Assembly: GCF_900170035.1 (NCBI RefSeq)
Contig: NZ_LT828541.1
Coordinates: forward strand, 116,449 to 180,448
DNA: 64,000 nucleotides
Source of the DNA: Desulfamplus magnetovallimortis
Lineage (GTDB): Bacteria; Desulfobacterota; Desulfobacteria; Desulfobacterales; Desulfobacteraceae
Direction of reading: 5' to 3'
Below the pieces are notes generated by a model that saw only the letters and a list, made by a program, of their open reading frames with translations, ran no database searches and was not told the DNA's origin. Made by a program: the position numbers and the translations under genes. How positions within the stretch are numbered: the first letter of the stretch is position 1; every line of letters starts with the position of its first letter. Below, piece by piece: positions 18,301 through 26,800 of the stretch.

Positions 18301-20181
18301 GATATTACCGACCAGAAAAATGCAGAAGCAGCCTTAATTGAAGCAATAGAGGCGGCAGAAGCTGCAAACCAGGCAAAATCAGCTTTTCTGGCCAACATGA
18401 GCCATGAGATCCGAACGCCCATGAATTCTGTTTTAGGATTTTCAGATTTACTGATTTCAGAACTCACTGACAAAAAGCATAAAAGCTATGCAGAGAACAT
18501 TAGAACCAGCGGGAAAGTTTTGCTGAACCTGATTAACGATATTCTGGATCTTTCCAAAATTGAAGCCGGAAGAATGGAGATAAAGTATGGAGCAGTCAAA
18601 CTGCACGATCTTATCCGTGAAACAGAACAGTTCTTTTTGCCGGAAATATCCCGTAAAAAAATCGACCTGATAATTGAGATATCTGATGATTTTCCTGAAT
18701 GTATCATGATTGATGACGTGCGTTTAAGACAGATTCTTGTTAATTTAATCGGCAATGCCGTAAAGTTTACACATACAGGTTGGGTAAAAGTTATTGTGGA
18801 AAAAATTGACATGCCGATACGCGATGAGAAAACTGATCTGTCGATGCACGACGGCAAAATTGATCTGCCGGTTCACGATGGCAAAACTGCTCCGCCGATT
18901 CACGATGACAAAACCGATCTGCCGATTCACGATGAGAAAACTGATCTGTCGATGCACGATGACAAAACTGACCTGCCCTTGATCAATAATAAAATTGCTT
19001 TAAGGATTAGTGTTGAAGATACGGGCATTGGCATTCCTGAGGAATCCCATCAAAAAATATTTGAGTCATTTTCCCAAAATGAAACCCAGGATGCCAAAAA
19101 ATATGGAGGCACAGGGCTGGGACTGACCATCACAAAGCATCTGGTCAACATGATGAATGGGAAAATTACGGTAAAAAGTGTTATCAACAAAGGGAGCACT
19201 TTTGAGATACTATTCAACGACATTGATGTGCCTGAAAAAACAGTCAATTTGAGCCAGGAAAGCCTTGCAAAGCCTGAAAAAATCTATTTTGAACATGCCA
19301 TGGCCTTGATTGTTGATGATATTAAATTAAATAGAGTTTTACTGGTGGAGACATTAAAGACGCTTAACATAAAAGCCATAGAAGCTGAAAATGGAGAAGA
19401 AGCGGTGTTGGTGGCAAATAAATACCTGCCGGATATTATTTTCATGGATATTGAAATGCCTGTAATGGACGGTTATGAAGCGACAAGACAAATCAGGGAA
19501 AATGATAAACTAAAGGGGATACCCATTATCGCAATCACCGCAGCAGGAATGAAAAAAGATAAAGATAAAGTCATGCAAAGCGGTTTTGACAGCTATCTTT
19601 TGAAACCTGTTCAAGTCACTGCTTTGGTAAATGAATTAAAACAACATATGCCACATACTCCAATGGTTAAAAAAGAAAAAAATCACTCCGTCACAGATCT
19701 GTTTGAGAAAAAAAGCGGTGAAAATGGCGAAGATAGTGAAGGTAATGAAAATAGAGAAGAGAATAAAAATGAAGAACATAATAAGAATGTAGAAAATAAT
19801 AAAAATGAAGAAAATAACAAGAATGCAGAAGGTACTGAAAATGGAGGAGATAATAAAAAAAAAGACGGTAATATAAATGGAGATCAACGATCACCTGAAA
19901 TTCTGAAAACCCTATCTCAATTAAAAACAAGACTTGAAGAAAAATTTTTGCCCCAATGGGAAAAAAATCATGATAAATTATACATAGACTACATAGAACA
20001 ATGGGCAACAGAACTTAAATCAACAGCCGCTGAATATGATTACAGGCCGTTGATAGAGTGGTGCAATGAAGTGTTATCACAAATTGATCTTTTTGATATG
20101 GAACATTTGCCGAAAACTTTGGATACTTTTCCTCAATTAATTGATGATTTGCAAAGTTTGATTGCAGACAAAAACTTGTAA
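15385..20181 (+). CDS. Double-SBP hybrid sensor histidine kinase
   Basis: 1598 aa. Signal/anchor helix at ~5-27; two tandem bacterial extracellular solute-binding (family 3) domains at ~40-265 and ~280-505; membrane helix at ~515-535; PAS (~555-685); GAF (~700-865); PAS (~870-980); HisKA with His1007; HATPase split by a repeat insert; receiver with Asp1355 (FMDIEMP); then a low-complexity Asn/Glu/Lys stretch (~1445-1500) and a C-terminal helical tail. This is the BvgS/EvgS-type layout with Venus-flytrap sensors in the periplasm. The tail keeps no clear Hpt histidine motif. The next genes encode response regulators, likely partners. Ligand unknown. Confidence 0.9.
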   Translation: MKLRTIILILFILAFLSTATISIAISGEEQQGSYNMDASTKPLVVALRNDLPPMFFLNVEGQPVGMYVDVWKLWSKKTGHKIRFYMAAWKDIPESLKNGSSDIIGLLLYSKERREWIEFSQPLYDTSARIFYPKTMPDNLNINDLKGKKLGVISGIANEQDIRKSYPDIELIFFPTVEDMIRGALDGKVSAFINSPDSSLTVLGRMGLSGRFQISEEVLFPRTLHAGVLKGNKDLLALVDRGFNSISNQELADIEARWITDPSKRHYRSADNIRLTSAEERWIRHNKKVKVSMPDGFPPMMFMEGNIFKGMVPEYLEIFNEKTGLQFEFTKACLSELPEQIEKRQTDIFPSFTELTPTPFVNMSVPCFSLSWVIVNRTKSAFVADLKDLKGMTILVVKDIPLYKRIINDYPEINIQTAEKPFDALKAVSSGKADAFVGALQIVGYMIQKHDLANLKIAGTVKYEDFKFMFAARSDYPELTTILNKAINSISQQEHDEIFHKWMPVSFDYSADWSIFIKWAVIFVIFFIALMGITLFWNRRLAKQINERRRTEDELTISLEKYKILFDSFPIGVSVTDEKGNLVEVNRESQRLLGISREKHNERKIDGNEWEIIRPDGSVMPPEEYAAVRAIKTQQLVKNAVMGIVKGDQETLWLDVHATPVPLEGYGVVITYHDITDRKHAEKERAENQKQLQRNIQITQTRLFLVEYARTHKFDKLLSKVLDQVGMLVESPIGFYHFVEEDQQTVFLQQWSSRTLQEFCKMGAKGIHYPVNKAGVWVDCVHQKKPVVHNDYASLPHKKGLPEGHAEVIRELVVPVIRQGKVLAILGVGNKKDKYTEQDVETVSYLADITWQIVEQKRTEELLKGVLDGSLIGIMAFRSVRDSNGIISDFKCLLGNRAACKMVGYSQEVLKGRRLLELMPGNKMAGLFDKYVNVVNTGIPLQLELHYGYENLDQWFSISAVALDDGFLVTFSDITDQKNAEAALIEAIEAAEAANQAKSAFLANMSHEIRTPMNSVLGFSDLLISELTDKKHKSYAENIRTSGKVLLNLINDILDLSKIEAGRMEIKYGAVKLHDLIRETEQFFLPEISRKKIDLIIEISDDFPECIMIDDVRLRQILVNLIGNAVKFTHTGWVKVIVEKIDMPIRDEKTDLSMHDGKIDLPVHDGKTAPPIHDDKTDLPIHDEKTDLSMHDDKTDLPLINNKIALRISVEDTGIGIPEESHQKIFESFSQNETQDAKKYGGTGLGLTITKHLVNMMNGKITVKSVINKGSTFEILFNDIDVPEKTVNLSQESLAKPEKIYFEHAMALIVDDIKLNRVLLVETLKTLNIKAIEAENGEEAVLVANKYLPDIIFMDIEMPVMDGYEATRQIRENDKLKGIPIIAITAAGMKKDKDKVMQSGFDSYLLKPVQVTALVNELKQHMPHTPMVKKEKNHSVTDLFEKKSGENGEDSEGNENREENKNEEHNKNVENNKNEENNKNAEGTENGGDNKKKDGNINGDQRSPEILKTLSQLKTRLEEKFLPQWEKNHDKLYIDYIEQWATELKSTAAEYDYRPLIEWCNEVLSQIDLFDMEHLPKTLDTFPQLIDDLQSLIADKNL
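18802..18990 (+). repeat. In-frame 27-bp minisatellite (7 units) inside the kinase ATPase domain
   Basis: Seven units of 27 bp encode nonapeptides such as KTDLPIHDD and KTDLSMHDG. The insert lies between the N-box (NLIGNAVKFTHTG) and the G1 box (VEDTGIGIPEE) of the HATPase domain, a position where most homologues have only a short strand connection. Confidence 0.88.
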
Positions 20182-20217
20182 TTTCAAACATTAAAACCAT
20201 CGAACCACAACTTTTCA

Positions 20218-20287
20218 TTATCTATTGCACTTGTCTGAATAAGGCGCTATTTATCAGACACAAAAGAGAGCAGATGTCGAATTTGAG
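20218..20287. mobile_element. Family A remnant, copy A4 (core deleted)
   Basis: Only ~70 bp remain: TTGTCTGAATAAGGCG, ATTTATCAGACAC and the right terminus ATGTCGAATTTGAG. The left terminus and the AGGAT-rich core are missing. An ATG in the right terminus opens the reading frame of the next gene. Confidence 0.65.
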
Positions 20288-20363
20288 TAAACCTTCATGG
20301 CCGAATTCAACTGCCACCCCCGACCATGGTAAGGGTATTTTCACGGTAAAAAAGGGAATCTCC

Positions 20364-21473
20364 ATGTTTAACAAAACCCCGGGTATTTTAATAGTTGATG
20401 ATATGCCATCCAATTTGCAGGTGTTAGGGCAAATACTTAAAAGTCAGAAGTATATTATTATGGTTGCGTCAAACGGTCAGACAGCACTTAATATGGTTGT
20501 TGACAGAAAACCTGATCTTATACTGTTGGATATCATGATGCCGGAAATGGATGGATTTGAGGTGTGCAGGAGATTAAAAAGTTCTGATGCAACAAAATCT
20601 ATTCCAATTATTTTTTTAACTGCCAAAACTGACTCTGAGGATGTTTTAAAAGGCTTTGAAATGGGGGCAGTTGATTATATAACAAAGCCGTTCAACGCTG
20701 CTGAGCTGTTATCACGGGTCAGAACACACATTGAACTCAGGATGCTTCAAACAAACCTTGAAAGTGCTGTGGATAGCCGCACCAAAGAGTTGCATTCTGC
20801 ATTGGATAAATTAAAAATAATGCACAGTACTTTGCAGGGCACCTATCTTGAAATCATAAACCGTCTTGCCCTTGCTGCTGAATATCGTGACAATGAAACA
20901 GGACAGCATGTTTTAAGAATGAGCCATTTTTCATCGCTTCTTGCCAGGGCTGCCGGTTTTGATGAGAACTATTGCCATAACCTGCTGCACGCAAGTTCCA
21001 TGCATGATGTGGGTAAAATCGGCATACCAGATTCAATATTGTTGAAACCAGGCAAACTGACCAGTGAGGAGTTTGAGATAATGAAAAGCCACACAATCAT
21101 AGGAGGGGAACTGCTGTCAGGTATTGATTCAGATGTATGCCATCTGGCCAGGGCCATTGCATTGACCCACCATGAAAAATGGAATGGTAAAGGATATCCA
21201 AATGCACTTTCAGGTAAAAAGATTCCCATGGAAGGGCGAATTGTTGCTGTTGCAGATGTGTTTGATGCATTGACATCAGTTCGACCGTACAAAAAAGCAT
21301 GGGAGACAGATGATGCCATTGCACTGCTCAAAAAAGAAAAAGGTGAACATTTTGACCCATACCTTGTTGACCTGTTTATTGATAATCTTCCAGGAATACT
21401 TGAGATAAAACATGAGTTTGTGGAAGATGAGGAACTGACAGACACTGCAGAACCAGAAGGCGATCAAAGTTAA
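20364..21473 (+). CDS. HD-GYP response regulator (cyclic-di-GMP phosphodiesterase)
   Basis: 369 aa from the ATG at 20364. The same frame opens at 20274 inside the A4 remnant, but the extra 30 residues are not receiver-like. Receiver at ~6-120 (GILIVDDMPSN, LLDIMMPEMDG), a short helix, then an HD-GYP domain with His214-Asp215 (HDVGKIGIPD) and GKGYP near 274-278. HD-GYP proteins hydrolyse cyclic di-GMP. It follows the double-SBP kinase and precedes a receiver-GGDEF protein, giving a phosphorylation-controlled pair of opposite activities. Confidence 0.93.
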   Translation: MFNKTPGILIVDDMPSNLQVLGQILKSQKYIIMVASNGQTALNMVVDRKPDLILLDIMMPEMDGFEVCRRLKSSDATKSIPIIFLTAKTDSEDVLKGFEMGAVDYITKPFNAAELLSRVRTHIELRMLQTNLESAVDSRTKELHSALDKLKIMHSTLQGTYLEIINRLALAAEYRDNETGQHVLRMSHFSSLLARAAGFDENYCHNLLHASSMHDVGKIGIPDSILLKPGKLTSEEFEIMKSHTIIGGELLSGIDSDVCHLARAIALTHHEKWNGKGYPNALSGKKIPMEGRIVAVADVFDALTSVRPYKKAWETDDAIALLKKEKGEHFDPYLVDLFIDNLPGILEIKHEFVEDEELTDTAEPEGDQS

Positions 21474-21506
21474 ACCTGAATGCTAAAAAAACGAAGGTGA
21501 AAAATA

Positions 21507-22508
21507 ATGGGACAAAGAAGAGACACAATTCTTATTGTGGATGATGAACGCTTTAATCTCAACATTCTACAGGATCTGCTTGATCCGCAATACGACATTA
21601 TGGTTGCTAAAAACGGTTCCCAGGCTTTGAAAAGAGCTGCAGCCTCACCACCGCCTGATTTAATTCTGCTGGATATCATGATGCCTGCCATGGATGGCTA
21701 TGAGGTATTAGAGCGCCTTAAAGCTGACAACCGCACAAAAGAGATACCTGTTATTTTTATTACTGCAATGGGTGACTCCATTGAAGAGGCCAAAGGTTTG
21801 GAGCTTGGTGCTGCCGATTACATCATAAAACCCTTTTCACCTCCGGTTGTTACGGCAAGAATCCGTACCCAGCTCAATCTGAAATGGAGCTTAGAGAGAG
21901 AGCGTCAGCTCAATCGGAAGCTCTCTCAGCTCAATGATACCCTGGCGGACAAGAATGAAAAATTGCATGAATTCAACGTAATTCTTAAAAATATGGCAAG
22001 TTATGACGGACTTACCGGTATCCCCAATCGTCGCCGTTTTGATGAATTTCTGGATCAGGAGTGGCAACGATCAATACGAAACCGAACCCCCATCTCCCTG
22101 ATTATGATGGATATTGATTTTTTCAAGTTCTATAATGACAATTATGGCCATGCCGCTGGTGACGAATGCCTGAAACAGGTGGCACAGGCACTGTTTCAAT
22201 CAATTGAACGCAAGGTTGACATGGTGGCACGTTATGGTGGAGAGGAGTTTGCCTGTGTGCTGCCGGAGACAGATGCCACCGGGGCAAAGCTTGTTGGGCA
22301 AAGATTGAGATCGGCTGTAGTATCACTGCATTTACCCCATGAACACTCCGAGGCCGAAACCATGGTAACCATAAGTCTCGGTGCAGCAACTATGACACCA
22401 GAGCATGGAAATGACCCTGAAATGCTCATTAAAAAAGCGGATGAGAAACTCTATCAAGCCAAAAAAGAGGGCAGAAACCGTCTGGTATGCGCAATTTCAG
22501 ATATTTAA
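21507..22508 (+). CDS. PleD-like response regulator diguanylate cyclase (REC-GGDEF)
   Basis: 333 aa. Receiver at ~8-125 (ILIVDDERFN, LLDIMMPAMDG), coiled linker at ~128-160, GGDEF at ~165-330 with GGEEF at 244-248 and I-site RKVD five residues before. It starts 33 bases after the HD-GYP gene, with an AAGGTG ribosome site, and is probably cotranscribed. Phosphorylation by the upstream kinase would activate cyclic-di-GMP synthesis. Confidence 0.94.
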   Translation: MGQRRDTILIVDDERFNLNILQDLLDPQYDIMVAKNGSQALKRAAASPPPDLILLDIMMPAMDGYEVLERLKADNRTKEIPVIFITAMGDSIEEAKGLELGAADYIIKPFSPPVVTARIRTQLNLKWSLERERQLNRKLSQLNDTLADKNEKLHEFNVILKNMASYDGLTGIPNRRRFDEFLDQEWQRSIRNRTPISLIMMDIDFFKFYNDNYGHAAGDECLKQVAQALFQSIERKVDMVARYGGEEFACVLPETDATGAKLVGQRLRSAVVSLHLPHEHSEAETMVTISLGAATMTPEHGNDPEMLIKKADEKLYQAKKEGRNRLVCAISDI

Positions 22509-22524
22509 AAACAACTCTTTAATA

Positions 22525-22663
22525 CTACTTTGTTAGCTTATCTTTTTTGCTGTCTGAATCAGGATAACCAGGATAACCAGGATGTTCAGGATACTTAATC
22601 CTGCCTTATCCTGTTAATCCAGGGTATCCTGATTCAGACAATTTATAGAAGTTAACAAAGTAG
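22525..22663. mobile_element. Family A-type core with different termini, copy A5
   Basis: Core arms TGTCTGAATCAGGAT and ATCCTGATTCAGACA as in family A, but the outer inverted repeat is CTACTTTGTTAGCTT/AAGTTAACAAAGTAG instead of the CTCAAA...TTTGAG ends. No flanking duplication is evident. Confidence 0.65.
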
Positions 22664-22690
22664 AATTAAAGTATCGGACTTAAAAAACTT

Positions 22691-22770
22691 ACGTGGCTGA
22701 TGTCCGCAACAATGGAAATGTTGAAAGTCTCTTTTAAAACAGACTGTTACTGAGACTTTTAAATAAAATA
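22691..22770 (+). repeat. Family B repeat, copy B1
   Basis: Matches the B consensus through TTTTAAAACAGACTGTTACTGAGACTTT. The 5' hairpin (GGCTGATGTCCGC) is diverged. Lies in the leader of the receiver-STAS gene. Confidence 0.65.
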
Positions 22771-22814
22771 ATGAAAAATTCAGAAACATCATGGTAACAA
22801 TTTAGGAGTATCAA

Positions 22815-23537
22815 TTGAAAGTCCTTGTAATTGATGATGAGAAACCAACTCTCTCCATGTTCAAGCTTTTTCTTACTGCTTATGGCTATCAGGTTTTTGT
22901 GGCACAAAGCGGTGAAGAGGGTGTTGCAGTTTATGAAAAAGAGAGACCCCAGATTGTATTTACTGATCTTAAAATGCCCGGTATAGATGGCATTGAGGTA
23001 TTAAAGCGCATCCATCTGCTTTGTAAGGCACATGCAAAGAGCGTTCAGGTCATTATTATCACCGGCCACGGAGACATGGACAAGGCCATAGAAGCACTTG
23101 ATCTTGATGCATCGGATTTTATCAGCAAGCCTGTTGCAAAAAAAGCACTTGATGCATCTTTAAAAAGAGCTGAACTTCGTATAAAACAAAGCAGCGAAAG
23201 AAAAAACTTTGACGAAATCTCCTTCCAAAGAACAGATACAAAATTGCGGGTAAAAATATCAGGAAAACTTACAAGCAACTCCGAAACAACAGAAAAACTT
23301 GGAAAATACCGTAACAAATCAATGCTTGAAGGGATTGAATCTCTTTGTATTATCTTTGATCAAAATTTTTCCATCAAAAAAGATGGAATTTCATGGTTGA
23401 TGGCTTTTATTTCAGAAATACGCGATGTGGGAATAGAAATCACCATGGAGGGCTTATCATATAACTATATCCGCTTTTTTCAAATGGCAGGTCTTCATGA
23501 AATTGCAACTATTATTGAATCCAACACAGAGGAGTAG
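22815..23537 (+). CDS. Response regulator with STAS-like output domain
   Basis: 240 aa. The start is TTG at 22815, set by an AGGAG site six bases upstream. Receiver at ~1-118 with Asp51 (FTDLKMPGIDG) and Lys near 108. Residues ~145-238 have the alternating strand/helix pattern of a STAS (anti-anti-sigma-like) domain. STAS outputs work by protein contact, not DNA binding, so this regulator may control a partner-switching module or a kinase. No anti-sigma factor lies next to it. The STAS assignment rests on pattern, not on a diagnostic motif. Confidence 0.75.
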   Translation: MKVLVIDDEKPTLSMFKLFLTAYGYQVFVAQSGEEGVAVYEKERPQIVFTDLKMPGIDGIEVLKRIHLLCKAHAKSVQVIIITGHGDMDKAIEALDLDASDFISKPVAKKALDASLKRAELRIKQSSERKNFDEISFQRTDTKLRVKISGKLTSNSETTEKLGKYRNKSMLEGIESLCIIFDQNFSIKKDGISWLMAFISEIRDVGIEITMEGLSYNYIRFFQMAGLHEIATIIESNTEE

Positions 23538-23567
23538 AAGTCTGATCAAGCAAAGAGGAGGCAGGCG

Positions 23568-23648
23568 TGTACGTTACTATAAATATCCCCATAACAGCCT
23601 GTTTTAAAATGGCTTTCATTTCCTAAATTATGGCATTCATTTGCCATG
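23568..23648 (-). repeat. Family B repeat, copy B4 (inverted)
   Basis: Read on the minus strand it begins AAACGTACATGGC and contains TTTTAAAACAGGCTGTTA. Its hairpin arms differ from B2/B3: GGCAAATGAATGCC here against GGCGGATTACCGCC there. It lies just outside element A6. Confidence 0.6.
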
Positions 23649-23666
23649 TACGTTTAAAAAAACTTA

Positions 23667-23898
23667 CTCAAAGCCGACAGCTATGATCTTTTGAGCCTTG
23701 TCAACACTGTCTGAATCAGAGATACTCAAAGTCGACACCTATGATCTTGTAAGCCTTGTCAACACTGTCTGAATCAGGATTCCCAAGATTAACAAGATAA
23801 GGCAGGATTATCTATCCTGAGCATCCTGTTCATCCTGGATACCCTGATTCAGACAAATTCAATAATTAGTCAAAAAGAGATAAGATGTCGATTTTGAG
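23667..23898. mobile_element. Family A element A6 with duplicated left end
   Basis: A 57-bp left-end fragment (23667-23723) followed by a full element (23724-23898, 175 bp). The compound unit is flanked by an exact 6-bp direct repeat, AACTTA (23661-23666 and 23899-23904), so it either moved as one unit or duplicated after insertion. Its right terminus carries the ATG at 23885. Confidence 0.85.
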
Positions 23899-26800
23899 AA
23901 CTTATGCTGATAAAATGCTGACTGAAAAACCCTTTAAAAAAATATCCCATCTTTTTAACCCACCCAGGGTTCATGGCATTATTATACGTAAACGCCTTGA
24001 CAACCTTCTTGATTCGTCAAGGACAAAACCTCTGGTTCTTGTTCAGGGACAGGCTGCACAGGGGAAATCAACACTTGTGGCCTCCTACCTTAACCGCTGT
24101 TTCCCTGACAATGCTGTATGGCTTCATCTTGGAAAAAGAGAGTCTGACCATACAAATATGTTCGAGCTTTTGCTCCATGCCATTTGCAGCCGAGACTCTT
24201 TAATGAATATAAATTCTGTAAAAGAGGAGATAAGCCCTTCCCTTGCAACCCTTGGAGCAGGGGATGAAATATCTCGGGAAACAGAAATTATCACCTCCCT
24301 TTTGATACCACGTGAAATTCCTTTTGCCATTGTGCTTGATAACCTTGAATCCCTTGATGACAAGGCATCATCCCACTTACTGATACAGAACATCGTGCAG
24401 GAACTGCTTCATCGTGAAACGTCTGTCCAGTTAATCATCATTTCAAGACTGATTCCATCCATGGGAATCTCAATGTTAAAGGTAGAGCATAGATCCCTTC
24501 TGCTTAAAAATGATGATCTTGCCTTTACACTTGAAGAGACCGCCGACTTTTTCATAAATCGGCCAATTCACAAAATCGGCAATAAAAAATCTGACCTTTT
24601 CAAATGGCTGGAAAACCAGACAAAAGACAACGGAACCATTGAAAAAAAAGAGCTGGAAAATCAAACAATTGCCAATGAAACCATTGAAAAAATTTACAAA
24701 ATCACAAATGGCTGGGCAGGCGGGCTTGCACTGATAGCAGAGTCAATGGAAAGGGGTGTTGATATCTCCCGCCTGCCACATAACCTCACAGCCGAAGCCC
24801 TGCAATATTTCTCCCACGAAATATACGATCTGTTACCACACCACATCAAGCATTTCCTTATCAGAGTATCTCTTTTTGACGAAATTGATACCGAAATAGT
24901 TGAAACCCTTTGTGACACACCAAAGGCCGGAGAAATACTTGATTATCTTGAAAAACGAAACCTTTTCATACAGCGCCTTACAGGAAAAAATAACAGAATT
25001 TACTACCGTTTCAACACACTTTTCAGAAATTTTCTATACAAGGCACTGACAGACAATCTTTCTCCGGATCAGTTAAGGCAATTCAGGATTCGTGCAGCAC
25101 GTTTTTTTGAAAACAGAGGAGAGACAGAGCGCTCTGTACCTTACTATCTTGATGGAGGAGAGCTTGCAATGGCTTCCGACATGATCAAGAAATGTGCAAC
25201 GGATCTTTTGCTCAAAGGTGCTCTGCCCAATCTAAGAAGATGGTTAGAAGCCCTTCCTGATTCAATGGTACAAAATGACCCCTGGCTTCTTTTTTACCTG
25301 ACAATGACAAGAAGGATCCGGGGAGGAAAAAGAAATGTTGACGATTTTACCAGAGCCCTGGAAATCTTTAGGCAAAAGGGTGATACAAGAGGGTGCATGC
25401 TCTGCACAGCCTACCTTATTGAAGCCTGCGTATTTGTCAGAAAATCGTCTGAAAAAATTCTGGTATGGATACAGAACGGCGAAAAACTTCTGGCACAAAA
25501 CAGAGGAAACCCACTTTTCAGTTGGGCTCAGGCCCTTCTCTGGCAGCATATCGCCTTTGGTTATATTGCAGGAGAAGTTGATATACAAAAGGGGCTTTCA
25601 TCCTGTCGAAATGCCCGACTTCTTGCCAAAAAAATCAATAACAGTGAAATTGAGCTGAATGCTTCAATAATAATGGCGTTTGGATATGTCAGAAGCGGTA
25701 ATTTTCCTGGGGCAGCAAAACTTCTCAAAGCTTTGAAAAACATGACAGATGAAGGAAGGCACCCTGAATACAGGGCATTAAACCAGCTTGTCAGGATTGA
25801 CCTTGAACTGAAAAAAGGCAACTTTAAAACAGCCGATTACTACCTTGCAGAATCAGAGGCAGATGTTGAAAAATTTGGCCTTCTGTTTCTATATCCAGGC
25901 TTTATTGAGCTTAAAGCCATGCACAGCATTTACACCGGCAAATTTGAAAATGCAAAGCGTTTTGCAGAACATCTTTCCGATTTTTCAATTTTGTCAGGAA
26001 ATACCTTCTATCTTGCCCAAAGTTGTCACATCAAGGCCATGGTCAATTACCATGCTGCATTATCCACTCAGGAGTTACCTTCAGGATTTGAAACAGCCAG
26101 AAAAGAATCTGAAAAAGCCTTGCAGCTCTTTTATGAAAAAAAAGGAGAAGATGCCCATATGTACAAAGCTCGCCAGCTTTATGGAATGATTCTCTTCAAA
26201 AGCAAAAAGTTTGTTGAAGCGCACAGGGAATTTCAGGAGACCCTCGGCTATTTTGCAAAGGCATCTTCTGATATCTCATGGTGCGAAACACTATCCATGA
26301 CAGGGCTTTTATGCTGGGAAGAGTCAATGCCTGGCAAGGCACAGGAGTATATACTTACTGCCATAAAAAAATTTGTAACAGCAGGATATCAACGATTCTC
26401 TCTTATGGCCACTTCTGATTTTCTTGATTTTCTCATCCTTGGATTATGCTTTGATACATCAGATGAGCTTTTTTCGCCCGTTTTATCCTTAATAACAGAC
26501 AAACTCCCAGGGCATGCATCTGAAAGAATTATATATATACTGTCACACCCCCTTGTTCAGAAACAGCCGCAATGGCAAAACCGACTAAAACAGATATACC
26601 GCTATACCCTTCCAAAAATTACCATAAATACTCTGGGTCAATTTTCGATAATGATAAACAGTCAACCTGTCAACGATGATACCTGGGAAGGAAATAAACC
26701 AAAACTTCTGTTGAAATCAATCATATGTCATAGCAGCCATCATGTACCAAAGGAAAAACTCATTGAGGATATCTGGCCTGATGCCACTTCAAAAGCTGGA

